DNA from: Parachlamydiaceae bacterium
Lineage (GTDB): Bacteria > Chlamydiota > Chlamydiia > Chlamydiales > Parachlamydiaceae
NCBI GenBank assembly: GCA_013813265.1
Contig: JACCRY010000081.1
Coordinates: 1 to 33,072, forward strand
Direction of reading: 5' to 3'
DNA length: 33,072 nt
Part shown: piece after piece, positions 17,019 through 26,087 of the stretch
How the letters are laid out: each line of letters begins with the position of its first letter
How positions within the stretch are numbered: the stretch's first letter is position 1
Translations under genes and position numbers: made by a program
Notes under the pieces: generated by a model
The model's input: the letters and a program-made list of their open reading frames with translations, nothing else
What the model was told of the DNA's origin: nothing
Database searches by the model: none

Positions 17019-17483
17019 CTAGTGCACGTGCTGCTCCATGAAATCGTGTGCTATTAATGGGTTATCTAGAATAAAGTCGTTGCCTTGGCCCCAACCATTT
17101 TTCATGTCAGCCCATGTTTTTTGGAAACTAGGTCCATCCCCTATCAACCCAAATCGATCAATACAACAAGTAGGGCTATTGCGTATATATGCATACAGGT
17201 TAGGACCATCAGTTTCGCCTATAGGATCTTGCGTTAGCCACTGAGCAGATTTGGGGTGATAAAAACGGAAGCCAAAGTCGATCAGGCCAAGCTCAGATGC
17301 TTCATGACGTTTTCCACAAAAACGCCAAGGGGATAAGGGGTTTGAAGCCAAGTCTTCCCCAAACATTGTTAGGTAACTTCTGTCTGCAAGTTTACCGGTA
17401 TCGAGGTCAACAAGGCCAACAATGTGTCCTTGACTGGAAAGAAGTGGGGACTTGGAGGAGTAATTGGACGCATATATGTACAT
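17019..17483 (-). pseudogene. Truncated Rhs repeat-associated core
   Basis: Read on the minus strand from about 17483, the frame gives YIYASNYSSKS, SQGHIVGLVDLDTGKL, SYLTMFGE, then NPLSPWRFCGKRHEASELGLIDFGFRFYHP, AQWLTQDPIGETDGPNLYAYIRNSP and DRFGL. This is the conserved end of the Rhs shell, after which the variable toxin begins. All upstream YD-repeats and the export region are missing. The sequence joins a transposase fragment on the opposite strand at ~17483-17486. At its 3' end the frame runs into a stop (17019) after HDFMEQHVH, while the toxin continues in a different frame. A base has been lost or gained between ~17020 and ~17060. The gene is broken at both ends. Confidence 0.8.
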
Positions 17484-17485
17484 TT

Positions 17486-17755
17486 TTTCGTTATCCTCAT
17501 GAGCTGAGAAAGATAATGTACGCATCAAATGCAATTGAAGGACTTCATAGGAGGATTCGAAAAGTAACGAAGTCAAAAGCCGTCTTCCCTTCTTCTCAAG
17601 CCCTTTTTAAGATGCTCTATCTAGCTATCAATGACATTGCTAAGAAAGGCCCGGTTAATTGTAATGGATGGAAATACATTTTCCACTCTTTAGGAACTCT
17701 CTTTCCTAACAAATTTAAGTGTGAGGAATACATTGCTTGCTATTGGTTCATATGA
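17486..17755 (+). mobile_element. C-terminal fragment of an IS256-family (mutator-type) transposase
   Basis: From ~17486 to the TGA at 17753 the plus strand encodes FRYPHELRKIMYASNAIEGLHRRIRKVTKSKAVFPSSQALFKMLYLAINDIAKKG in consecutive blocks. This matches the end of IS256-type transposases (YPxEIRKxIYTTNAIEsLNrqlRKvTK..FP.dea..KLLYLA). The last catalytic Glu lies in the NAIEG motif. The catalytic Asp residues and everything upstream are absent. The sequence before 17486 in this frame is only the antisense of the Rhs gene. The fragment ends flush against the treY stop codon (17756), and terminal repeats are not recognisable. It is a dead remnant that marks the break of the Rhs gene. Confidence 0.8.
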
Positions 17756-20407
17756 TTAACTGACTTTCACCAATAACCCCACAGGAAATCGTGATAGAAC
17801 ATCTTCAACGGAAATAAGATTTCCGTCAAATTCATCACCTGAAAAAATATTTTTCCATTTCCCCTTCGGCAACTTTAATTGGGTATTAGCCCACTTCCCA
17901 TCTAGTGACATTTGAAACCTAGGAACGATTGTTACGGCTTCTTCACCACGAGTATATGCAATCACATGATTGACTTTGGAGCCTTGAGCAAACAAGGGCT
18001 GATAAGTGGCTTTCGAATCGAAGAGTTCAGGGCGGGTTTGCCGAAGATGCAATGTCTTTTGAATGAGATAGAGCTTTGGCAGTCCTTCATCCAACATGTT
18101 CATGATTTCTTCTGGTTGGTTAGTGTCGTGAAGTTTCTCAAGCAGATTTCGGCGTAAGTTGAAATCTACAGTTGTACGATTATCTGGATCCACAAGAGTT
18201 AAGTTCCATAACTCTGTTCCTTGATAGATATCTGGAATTCCGGGGGCTGTCAGTTTAATAAGAGTTTGCGCTAAACTATTGAGCCATCCTTGGCGTACCA
18301 ATCCCTGAACAAAACTTTCAAGATCTTTAAGGAATAGGACGTCGTTCATTATTGCGGTAATAAATTTACTTAAATTAAGCTCATAAACTTCGTTTGGCTT
18401 AGCCCATGTAGTGTAAACTTTGGCCTCACGAGCCGATTTTTCCATGTGTTGCGTTATGCGGTCAAGATTGATTGGCCAAGCTCCGACAAGGGTTTGATAT
18501 AAAAAATACTCACTATTTGGGTCATGCAAATTTCCTTGGCGATGAGATTTATTATGATGGGCCCATCGATTGACAACTTGGCTCCAACGGTCAGGAATTT
18601 CAGAAATCAAAGCAAGACGTGCGCGAACGTCTTCGCTGCGTTTTGCATCGTGAGTTGTAGTCGCTAACATCCTGAGTGGATATTGAGCTTGAGCAATCTT
18701 ACACGCTTCATGAAATTCTTTCAAAGTTGTTCCAAATCGTTCAGGAGCCCCCCCTACCTCATTGAGAACTATAAATCGATTAAAGCGGTAAAAAGCAGTA
18801 TCTTCTACCCCCTTGGCCATCCCCGGTCCTGTTAATTGTTGAAAACGTTTTGCAAGTTCACTTTCTAGTTTACCTTCGATGCGCATCAGGAGCAGTTCCT
18901 TAAGAAATTGAAAAAGCTCCGCATCTAAATCTTGGCGTTCGGTCATTGCCTTTTCAATTGCCAAATTAATATAACCCTCATCTTCTTCACGCACAAGCGT
19001 TGAAGAGGATAAGTAGGTGCGATACACCGGAAAATACACTGCAGTCTCTTGTAAGGCCTCGTGCAGCTCATGCCGAGTGTAATCTCTATGACGACGATGT
19101 TTCTCACATATAGCCACGAAAAGGTTAGTAAGCCTATTTAGCTCACTCCCTAGCAAATCTGTCAGCACTAGCCGTTTACAGGTGTTAACTACAGTCGGAT
19201 AATTGATTTGTTCTCCAACAAAATCCTCATAGATCTGTGTTAGCTGAGTTTCACTTTTGGAGTCAATAAAAAGGCCACTGGTAAGGTTGAGAAAATCATA
19301 TCCGGTAGTCCCTTGAATAGGCCATTTTACAGGCAGTTTTTCACCAGGCATAAGAATTTTTTCAGCAATAATCCATGCCTTTGGGCACTTCTCACGCAAT
19401 CTATCAAAATATTCGGTTGGGTCTACCAATCCATCAGGATGGTCAATGCGCAGTGCATGAACCCAACCTTTATGCATCCAATCAAGAGCTAAAGCATGAA
19501 TTGCGTTGAAAACTTCAATATCTTCAATCCTTAATCCAGCTAATTCTTTTATATCAAAAAATTTCCTATACCCCAAATCTCTACACGCAGTTTTCCAAAA
19601 AGCTAGTCTGTAATTTTGTTGTTCTAGTAGCAAATCCAAAGCATTTGGATCGCTATTTATACGCATGACTTCTTCGTCTATTGCATCAGCTATTTGTTGT
19701 TCATCATTACAGAGCCTTGTCAGCAAATTTAAAAGTAATGCCTTATCTCTATGGCGTAGCTCGACTGCCTTCCTAGATGTTACTGTGGGGCGTGGAAGCC
19801 TGGCATGACTCTCGGCAAGAAAGAGTAGAAGATCAGAGCTGTATTTACTTGCAGCTCTACTAAGGAGCTCAACAAGGCTAGAAGAGTCGATAGGAAAAGT
19901 ATTGTCCTGATAGTGCAATGTAAAAACGCCTTCCTGATGAGATATCCATAGTAAGCCATTTTCAAGTACACGCCCATAATGATCTTCTAACACAGGCAAA
20001 AGCACTTTATTCGGCCAACGATCTTCTGAAGAATCCCAATCTACATCAAAAAAATCTGCATATCTGCTTGAAGGACCATTTTTTAAGACGTCCCACCACC
20101 ATGGATTTTCTATCCCTGGGATTGCCATATGATTTGGAACGATATCGATCATTTGGCTAAGGCCTAAACTGTGTAATTTTTGGCAGAAACGCTTATGGGC
20201 CTGTGCACCCCCAAGTTCATCATTTACATGGCTTGGATCAACGATGTTGTACCCATTATTGCTCCCTTTAACTGCTTGTAAATAAGGAGAAGCGTATAGA
20301 TGACTAATTCCTAGTTTAGAAAGATATTCAGCAACTTCAGCTGCTTGTTCGAAACCAAAGTCCCCTTTAAACTGCAATCTGTACGTCGCTATAGGTTCAT
20401 GAAGCAT
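17756..20407 (-). CDS. treY: Malto-oligosyltrehalose synthase (GH13)
   Basis: 883 residues. It rearranges the reducing-end alpha-1,4 bond of a linear glucan to alpha,alpha-1,1, giving maltooligosyl-trehalose for TreZ (EC 5.4.99.15). The TreY-type N-terminus IATYRLQF....SHLYASPYLQAVKGSNNGYNIVDPS is intact. The GH13 regions are present: MIDIVPNHMA, ALRIDHPDGLVDP (nucleophile Asp ~321), AWIIAEKIL (acid Glu ~349) and TTTHDAKRSEDVR (~586). PGIPDIYQGTELW lies near the end. Length is normal for the family. ATG 20407 lies within the last codons of glgX (11-bp overlap), so translation is coupled and treY is second in this minus-strand operon. Its stop abuts the IS256 remnant. Confidence 0.97.
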   Translation of the reverse strand: MLHEPIATYRLQFKGDFGFEQAAEVAEYLSKLGISHLYASPYLQAVKGSNNGYNIVDPSHVNDELGGAQAHKRFCQKLHSLGLSQMIDIVPNHMAIPGIENPWWWDVLKNGPSSRYADFFDVDWDSSEDRWPNKVLLPVLEDHYGRVLENGLLWISHQEGVFTLHYQDNTFPIDSSSLVELLSRAASKYSSDLLLFLAESHARLPRPTVTSRKAVELRHRDKALLLNLLTRLCNDEQQIADAIDEEVMRINSDPNALDLLLEQQNYRLAFWKTACRDLGYRKFFDIKELAGLRIEDIEVFNAIHALALDWMHKGWVHALRIDHPDGLVDPTEYFDRLREKCPKAWIIAEKILMPGEKLPVKWPIQGTTGYDFLNLTSGLFIDSKSETQLTQIYEDFVGEQINYPTVVNTCKRLVLTDLLGSELNRLTNLFVAICEKHRRHRDYTRHELHEALQETAVYFPVYRTYLSSSTLVREEDEGYINLAIEKAMTERQDLDAELFQFLKELLLMRIEGKLESELAKRFQQLTGPGMAKGVEDTAFYRFNRFIVLNEVGGAPERFGTTLKEFHEACKIAQAQYPLRMLATTTHDAKRSEDVRARLALISEIPDRWSQVVNRWAHHNKSHRQGNLHDPNSEYFLYQTLVGAWPINLDRITQHMEKSAREAKVYTTWAKPNEVYELNLSKFITAIMNDVLFLKDLESFVQGLVRQGWLNSLAQTLIKLTAPGIPDIYQGTELWNLTLVDPDNRTTVDFNLRRNLLEKLHDTNQPEEIMNMLDEGLPKLYLIQKTLHLRQTRPELFDSKATYQPLFAQGSKVNHVIAYTRGEEAVTIVPRFQMSLDGKWANTQLKLPKGKWKNIFSGDEFDGNLISVEDVLSRFPVGLLVKVS

Positions 20408-22496
20408 GTCGAAGTACTACCATGGAATAAGGTTCGACTCTAATTTTTTCTCTACATTTAACTGTTTCTGCAATTACGGGCCATCCCTTAAAGGTGTCCA
20501 GATCTTTAAACCAAACATCTCCCCATTCAGGACCTGGAAGAGTGAAGTCTAAAGGACCATCATGCGCATTAAAAATGATGTAAAAATTATCATCTGTAGC
20601 AGGCTCGCTGCGCAGGTTAGGGTTTGGAATTGTTTCTCCGTTTAAATATACCCCTAAAGACTTAGTCGATTTATTTTCCCAATCTGATCCGATCATCTCT
20701 TTACCTTCAGTAGTAAACCACGCGATATCTTTGACTAAACTGCCTGGAATCTGTTTGCCTTCAAACCAACCTCGTCGATGAAAAACGATGTGTTCTTTGC
20801 GATATTGAATGAGCTTTTTACAAAAACTTAGAAGGTCATAATCAACTTTATCCCAAGCGTGCCACGAAATTTGATTGTCTTGGCAATAGGCATTATTATT
20901 TCCTTGTTGCGTGCGCCCCATCTCATCGCCTGCCAATATCATTGGAACCCCTTGAGAAAGAAGCAAAGTAGTGAGAAAATTCAACTTCTGACGATTTCTC
21001 AAGCTAATCACAGCCTGATCATCAGTTGGCCCTTCTACACCACAGTTCCAGGAACGATTGTGATTTTCGCCATCGTGGTTATTTTCTCCGTTTGCTTCAT
21101 TCGCCTTTTTTTCGTATGACACAAGATCCTGTAATGTAAAGCCATCGTGCGCAGTGATAAAATTGATACTCGCATATGGAAGCCTTGAGGTATTTTCATA
21201 GAGATCAGCACTCCCTGCAAAGCGGCATGCAAATTCCCCTAATGTCTCCTCTTTACCACGCCAGAAGTCCCTGACACAATCTCTATATTTCCCATTCCAT
21301 TCAGTCCATACCGGAGGAAAATTTCCGACTTGATACCCCCCTTCACCTACATCCCATGGTTCAGCTATTAGTTTGACCTGACTGATGACGGGATCTTGTT
21401 GAATGATGTCAAAAAAAGCTGAAAGACGGTCTACATCGTGTAATTCACGTGCAAGAGTAGAAGCCAAGTCAAAACGAAAACCGTCAACGTGCATTTCAAC
21501 AATCCAATATCTCAAAGAATCCATGATAAGTTGTAATACATGGGGTTGACGCATATTTAAGCTATTCCCAGTTCCGGTATAGTCCATGTAATAATGTTTA
21601 TCCCCCATCAGGCGATAATAACTAGCATTATCGATGCCCTTAAAACAAAAAAGAGGACCAAGATGGTTTCCTTCCGCAGTATGGTTATAGACAACATCCA
21701 TAATGACTTCTATATCTGCCTGGTGTAAATTCATGATCATTTTCTTAAACTCAGCGATTGCAGCGCCTGGTCGTTTATCGCATGCATATTCACAATGGGG
21801 TGCAAAAAAACCTAAAGTATTGTATCCCCAGTAATTACGTAGACCTTGATCTTCCAGCGTTTTTTCATGAATAAAATAATGGATAGGTTGAAGCTCTACA
21901 GCTGTTACCCCTAGTTTTTTTAAGTAGTCTATAGCTATAGGATGTGCTAAACCTGCATAAGTTCCACGCAACTCAATAGGAATATCAATACTGTCTGAAG
22001 TGAAGCCTTTAACATTTAACTCATAAATGATTGTTTCTTGCCAGGAATGTTGCAATCTGCGATCTCCGCCCCAGTCAAAATGGGGTTGATGGACAATGCA
22101 CCGGGGCATAAAAAGAGAGCTGTCACTATCACTCCGAATATCAGGAGAATCATTGAAAGTATAAGGGAAAACGACTTCATTCCATTGAACGTGTCTGTCG
22201 ATTGCTTTAGTATAAGGGTCGATTAATAGTTTAGCGGGATTGCAACGATGGCCTTCTGATGGATCCCAAGGCCCATGAACTCTATATCCATATCTTTGAC
22301 CTGGTTCGATCATTGGGACATAGCCATGCCAACAATACCCTGTCATCTCTGGTAAATCAATGCGCGTTTCATTGCCTTCTGCATCAAAAAAACAAAGCTC
22401 AATTCTATCTGCGATTTCAGAAAAGAGAGAAAAATTTGTTCCTGCTCCGTCATAAGTTGCTCCTAAAGGATAAGGTTGACCTGGAAATATTTTCAT
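20397..22496 (-). CDS. glgX: Glycogen debranching enzyme, isoamylase type (GlgX/TreX)
   Basis: 699 residues, with ATG 22496 preceded by a GGGGT site. It hydrolyses alpha-1,6 branches of glycogen or limit dextrin. Residues ~1-130 are the carbohydrate-binding N domain (PLGATYDGAGTNFSLFSE, YRVHGPW). The GH13 barrel then carries DVVYNHTAEG, DGFRFDLAS (nucleophile Asp ~343), LIAEPWD (acid Glu ~379) and ITAHDGFTLQD (Asp ~449), followed by a C-terminal beta domain. Overlap with treY supports the TreX role: it supplies linear chains to TreY/TreZ. In classical chlamydiae GlgX serves glycogen breakdown with GlgP, so it may do both jobs here. It is first in its operon and divergent from treT across a gap holding a mobile hairpin element. 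Confidence 0.96.
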   Translation of the reverse strand: MKIFPGQPYPLGATYDGAGTNFSLFSEIADRIELCFFDAEGNETRIDLPEMTGYCWHGYVPMIEPGQRYGYRVHGPWDPSEGHRCNPAKLLIDPYTKAIDRHVQWNEVVFPYTFNDSPDIRSDSDSSLFMPRCIVHQPHFDWGGDRRLQHSWQETIIYELNVKGFTSDSIDIPIELRGTYAGLAHPIAIDYLKKLGVTAVELQPIHYFIHEKTLEDQGLRNYWGYNTLGFFAPHCEYACDKRPGAAIAEFKKMIMNLHQADIEVIMDVVYNHTAEGNHLGPLFCFKGIDNASYYRLMGDKHYYMDYTGTGNSLNMRQPHVLQLIMDSLRYWIVEMHVDGFRFDLASTLARELHDVDRLSAFFDIIQQDPVISQVKLIAEPWDVGEGGYQVGNFPPVWTEWNGKYRDCVRDFWRGKEETLGEFACRFAGSADLYENTSRLPYASINFITAHDGFTLQDLVSYEKKANEANGENNHDGENHNRSWNCGVEGPTDDQAVISLRNRQKLNFLTTLLLSQGVPMILAGDEMGRTQQGNNNAYCQDNQISWHAWDKVDYDLLSFCKKLIQYRKEHIVFHRRGWFEGKQIPGSLVKDIAWFTTEGKEMIGSDWENKSTKSLGVYLNGETIPNPNLRSEPATDDNFYIIFNAHDGPLDFTLPGPEWGDVWFKDLDTFKGWPVIAETVKCREKIRVEPYSMVVLRHAS

Positions 22497-22535
22497 ATTT
22501 TTACCCCGTAGAAATTATTTGATCCCAATGTCAAT

Positions 22536-22699
22536 CTAGTACACCATGTCATTTAAATTGTGGGGTTGGGCTAGCGTGAAAGCTGCCGCGATTGCAAAAA
22601 AAAATGAGTTAATATGGGCATATGAACCCATTTTTTTTGTTGCAACCCCGGGGCTTTGACGCAGCCCAACCCCACAATTTAAATGACATGGTGTACTAG
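22536..22699. mobile_element. 164-bp MITE-like element with perfect 37-bp inverted ends
   Basis: Bases 22536-22572 and 22663-22699 are exact reverse complements (both ends CTAGTACACCATGTC...). The interior is also self-complementary: GCGTGAAAGC pairs roughly with GCTTTGACGC, and an A-rich arm near 22595-22610 pairs with a T-rich arm near 22628-22642, so the element folds nearly end to end. The terminal CTAG is the preferred target of IS630-type (Tc1/mariner) elements, which duplicate TA. That suggests a non-autonomous IS630-like MITE, though I cannot prove the parent. It lies between glgX and treT and may affect both promoters. The rest of 22497-22882 is AT-rich leader sequence with no clear promoter. 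Confidence 0.8.
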
Positions 22700-22882
22700 G
22701 CTTGTTCTGTTTCTGTACAATTAAATAAGGCTTGGAGTAGTGTAAAAAAATAGACACTTATCTTAGTTTATTCTTAAAAATAACAAATAACCTATGTAGA
22801 GGATTGGGAGCAATAATTATTAAATTAGCAGAGTGAGCATAATACTTTTAGTCTTTACAGCCCACTTTAACAGAAGGCATTT

Positions 22883-24121
22883 ATGAATAAAAATATTTTT
22901 GAAGACTACAAGAAATTTGCTGGCCCAGAGGCTATTGATCAGCTTTTTCAAGTAGCGAATCAGTTGCAAAAGATCTCTATCGTACATGTCAGTTCAACGG
23001 CGACAGGGGGCGGTGTCGCAGAAATTCTCATAAGAATGATTCCTATGACTCAAGCTCTTGGAATTGATACGCGTTGGGAAATCTTAGAAGGTTCCCAAGA
23101 ATTTTTCCAATGTACAAAAATTTTTCATAATGCTCTTCAAGGCCTTAATGAATTTCCTTCAACATTACAAATTCAACAGTATGAAGAAATAAATAAGCAA
23201 AATGCAGAAAGACTAAAAGACATTCTTACGCATGCTGATATTGTGATCATCCATGATCCACAGCCCCTCCCTTTAATTGCATTTACACCTCAGCGAAAGG
23301 GAAAGTGGATCTGGCGCTGTCACATAGATACAAGTTCGCCCAACGAAGATGTTTGGAAGTATCTTAAACAATACATTAATCAGTTTGACGCATCCATTTT
23401 TTCTTTAGCCGAGTTTACTCATCCCTCCCCACATCCAGTCTTTACCATTCCGCCAAGTATTGATCCTTTAACTGATAAAAACTGTGAGCTTGAAAAAAAA
23501 GAAATCGATAATGTTTATGACCTATTCAAAATAGATCCCACGCATCCGATTATTCTTCAGGTTTCTCGTTATGACCGTTTTAAGGATCCTTTAGGGGTTA
23601 TAAAAGCTTACCGGTTAATTCAAAAAATCAATTCGACAGTTCAACTTGTTTTGGTGGGTGGTGGGGCGTCTGATGATCCGGAAGGTGATCTGGTTTTAAA
23701 TGAAGTAAGAAATGCGGCTGATGGAGATCCGAATATTTTTGTATTGTTGCTTTCTAATGATGCACATCGAACGATCAATGCCTTGCAAAGAGCCGCCACA
23801 ATTGTTTTGCAAAAATCTTTAAGAGAAGGTTTTGGATTGACCGTGACTGAGGCACTATGGAAAAGAAAGCCTGTCATCGGTGGCAATACAGGTGGGATTA
23901 AGCTTCAATTGATCAATGGTCAAACAGGTTTTGTTGTGAACACCCCTGAAGAAGCGGCTTCTAGAATCAGTCATTTATTACAACATCCTGAAGAATGCCA
24001 ACTACTTGGTTCTAATGGCAGAGAACATGTTCGTGAAAAATTTCTCATTACAAGGCATTTAAGGGATTACCTTTCTTTGATTTTGTCTTTAATTTCCGAA
24101 AATTCGAACAAAATGAAATGA
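22883..24121 (+). CDS. treT: Trehalose glycosyltransferring synthase (GT4)
   Basis: 412 residues, with ATG 22883 behind AGAAGG. TreT makes trehalose reversibly from NDP-glucose and glucose (EC 2.4.1.245). The N-terminal Rossmann half has the family motifs VSSTATGGGVAEIL (~37-50), the WEILEG...FF..TK.FHNALQG block, VIIHDPQPLPL, and IWRCHIDTSSPN. The C-terminal half has ILQVSRYDRFKDPLGVI and the GT4 nucleotide-sugar motif LREGFGLTVTEALW (E-x7-E type). Matching TreT rather than trehalose phosphorylase is judged from the size (~410 residues) and these blocks, and a phosphorylase-like activity is the main alternative. It starts the plus-strand arm, and treZ follows after 67 bp. Confidence 0.88.
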   Translation: MNKNIFEDYKKFAGPEAIDQLFQVANQLQKISIVHVSSTATGGGVAEILIRMIPMTQALGIDTRWEILEGSQEFFQCTKIFHNALQGLNEFPSTLQIQQYEEINKQNAERLKDILTHADIVIIHDPQPLPLIAFTPQRKGKWIWRCHIDTSSPNEDVWKYLKQYINQFDASIFSLAEFTHPSPHPVFTIPPSIDPLTDKNCELEKKEIDNVYDLFKIDPTHPIILQVSRYDRFKDPLGVIKAYRLIQKINSTVQLVLVGGGASDDPEGDLVLNEVRNAADGDPNIFVLLLSNDAHRTINALQRAATIVLQKSLREGFGLTVTEALWKRKPVIGGNTGGIKLQLINGQTGFVVNTPEEAASRISHLLQHPEECQLLGSNGREHVREKFLITRHLRDYLSLILSLISENSNKMK

Positions 24122-24188
24122 GTTGGACAACTTGTAAAAGTTATATCAAAACTTATTGTTTGATTTGTACAGCTCTAGAGGGGATCAT

Positions 24189-26087
24189 ATGAAAAAAAAA
24201 CGGCGTTATCCAATTGGGGCTGAGTATTATGCGAATGGCGTACACTTTAGAGTTTGGGCGCCCGATCACAAAAAAGTTAAAATTGTTTTAGAAAAAAAAG
24301 AAGGAAAATTCGAATCTCTTCCCCTCAAAAGCGAAAGAGGGGGCTATTTTTCCGTTTTTGTTCCAAAAATGCTTCCAGGAGATTTATATTCATATTGTTT
24401 AGGAGATAGTGAAAAGGGGCTTCCAGATCCTGCCTCGCGATTTCAACCTTATGGCGTTGAAGGACCTTCAAGTATTATAGATCCACATTTTGAATGGACA
24501 GATCGATCATGGCCTGGTGTGTCCCTCGAAGGCCAAATCCTTTACGAAATGCATATAGGGACATTTACGAAAGAAGGGACTTTTAAAGCAGCAATTTCTC
24601 AACTTTCATCCTTAGCCACTCTAGGAATCACGACAATTGAGCTGATGCCAATTTGTGAGTTTCCGGGTCACTTTGGCTGGGGGTACGATGGAGTGAATTT
24701 ATTCGCACCTTTTCATAATTATGGAACTCCCGATGATTTAAAATCTTTAATTAACGAATGTCACAACTTAAAAATTGGGATAATCCTAGATGTTGTGTAC
24801 AATCATTTTGGTCCTGAAGGAAATACCATCACTCAATTCACAAATAAGTATTTAAATCCTGAAGAAATAAATGAATGGGGAGACGCAATTAACTTTGACC
24901 ATCCCTCATCGCGAGAGTTTTTTCTGACAAATGCCAAATATTGGATTGAAGAATTTCATTTTGATGGATTAAGAGTCGACGCAACACCATGGTTTTATTG
25001 TAAAAGCAAAGAACACATTTTGGCTGCTTTGACAAGAGCGGCAAGATCTGCTAGCGCTGATAAAAACATCATTGTCATTGGGGAAGATGAGACCCAAGAT
25101 GTTACACTTTTGAAAAAATATGAAGAAGATGGTTACCAGTTTGATGGCGTCTGGAATGACGATTTCCACCATAGCGCCTGTGTACGCCTTAAAGGAAAAC
25201 GTGAAGCCTACTACACTGATTACCTCGGCAGTCCTCAAGAATTCATTTCTGCTTTAAAATACGGATATCTCTATCAAGGGCAATACTATACTTGGCAAAA
25301 AAAAGGACGGGGCAGTCCGACTTTAAATCAACCCTCATCTTCTTTTATTATTTTTATTGAAAATCATGATCAAGTTGCTAACTCGGGAAATGGAAAGCGG
25401 ATGCATCAAGTTTCAGATCCTGGAAATTATAAAGCAATATCTACTCTTCTTCTCTTAGGTCCAAACACACCTTTGCTTTTTCAAGGACAAGAATTTGGTT
25501 CATCAGCTCCATTCTTTTATTTTGCTGATCACAAAGAAGATTTAAATTTACTGATAAAAAAAGGACGAACCCAATTTTTGGCTCAATTTTCAAGACTAAG
25601 AACTAAAAATCCAATTTCAGATCAATTCCCTGACCCTTCTGATTTAATGTCATTTTCTGTATGTAAATTAGACTTTACTGAACGTGAAAAAAATAAAGAA
25701 CTCTATCGACTTTACTGTGATTTAATCGCATTGCGTCAAAAAGATCCTGTTTTTAAACAGCTTAGAAATATTGTGATGGATGGAGCTGTTTTAGGAACTG
25801 ATGCCTTTTTAATTAGATTTTTTGGAAAAGAAAATGGAGACAGATTATTGCTTATTAATTTTGGGATCGATCTTGATCTAAAACCTGGTCCAGAGCCCCT
25901 TTTATTTGCAGGGGAAAATGTTGATTGGGAAATAATCTTGTCAACAGAATCAATTGAGTATGGGGGAGAAGGGACACCTTCGCTTTTAACTCCTACTTGG
26001 AGGCTTCCTGCTCACTCAACAGTTGTACTCGGAACTATAAAAAAAGAAGGAAAAAGGGAAAAGATTTATGAGAGACAACCCAACTAA
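24189..26087 (+). CDS. treZ: Malto-oligosyltrehalose trehalohydrolase (GH13)
   Basis: 632 residues. ATG 24189 is chosen because AGAGGGGA (24178-24184) precedes it; the frame is open 11 codons further up, but only to a TTG. It cuts trehalose from the end of maltooligosyl-trehalose made by TreY (EC 3.2.1.141). Residues ~1-100 form an early-set domain (YPIGAEYYANGVHFRVWAPDHK). The barrel has GWGYDGVNLFAP, LDVVYNHFGPEGN, FDGLRVDATPWF (nucleophile Asp ~263), VIGEDETQD (Glu ~299) and FIENHDQVANSGNGKR (Asp ~392). The pair GPNTPLLFQGQEFG is typical of TreZ and branching enzymes; the NHDQVxN motif favours TreZ. TreY is encoded on the opposite arm of the same locus, and the last 20 bases overlap the next gene. 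Confidence 0.95.
   Translation: MKKKRRYPIGAEYYANGVHFRVWAPDHKKVKIVLEKKEGKFESLPLKSERGGYFSVFVPKMLPGDLYSYCLGDSEKGLPDPASRFQPYGVEGPSSIIDPHFEWTDRSWPGVSLEGQILYEMHIGTFTKEGTFKAAISQLSSLATLGITTIELMPICEFPGHFGWGYDGVNLFAPFHNYGTPDDLKSLINECHNLKIGIILDVVYNHFGPEGNTITQFTNKYLNPEEINEWGDAINFDHPSSREFFLTNAKYWIEEFHFDGLRVDATPWFYCKSKEHILAALTRAARSASADKNIIVIGEDETQDVTLLKKYEEDGYQFDGVWNDDFHHSACVRLKGKREAYYTDYLGSPQEFISALKYGYLYQGQYYTWQKKGRGSPTLNQPSSSFIIFIENHDQVANSGNGKRMHQVSDPGNYKAISTLLLLGPNTPLLFQGQEFGSSAPFFYFADHKEDLNLLIKKGRTQFLAQFSRLRTKNPISDQFPDPSDLMSFSVCKLDFTEREKNKELYRLYCDLIALRQKDPVFKQLRNIVMDGAVLGTDAFLIRFFGKENGDRLLLINFGIDLDLKPGPEPLLFAGENVDWEIILSTESIEYGGEGTPSLLTPTWRLPAHSTVVLGTIKKEGKREKIYERQPN

Noticed and set aside
17297-17755. 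152-codon plus-strand frame as a complete transposase
   Set aside because: Its first ~63 codons are the antisense of the Rhs core. Only the part from ~17486 matches IS256 transposases.
22536-22757. 73-codon minus-strand frame
   Set aside because: It lies almost wholly in the 164-bp inverted-repeat element. The translation comes from the hairpin and shows no family or ribosome site.
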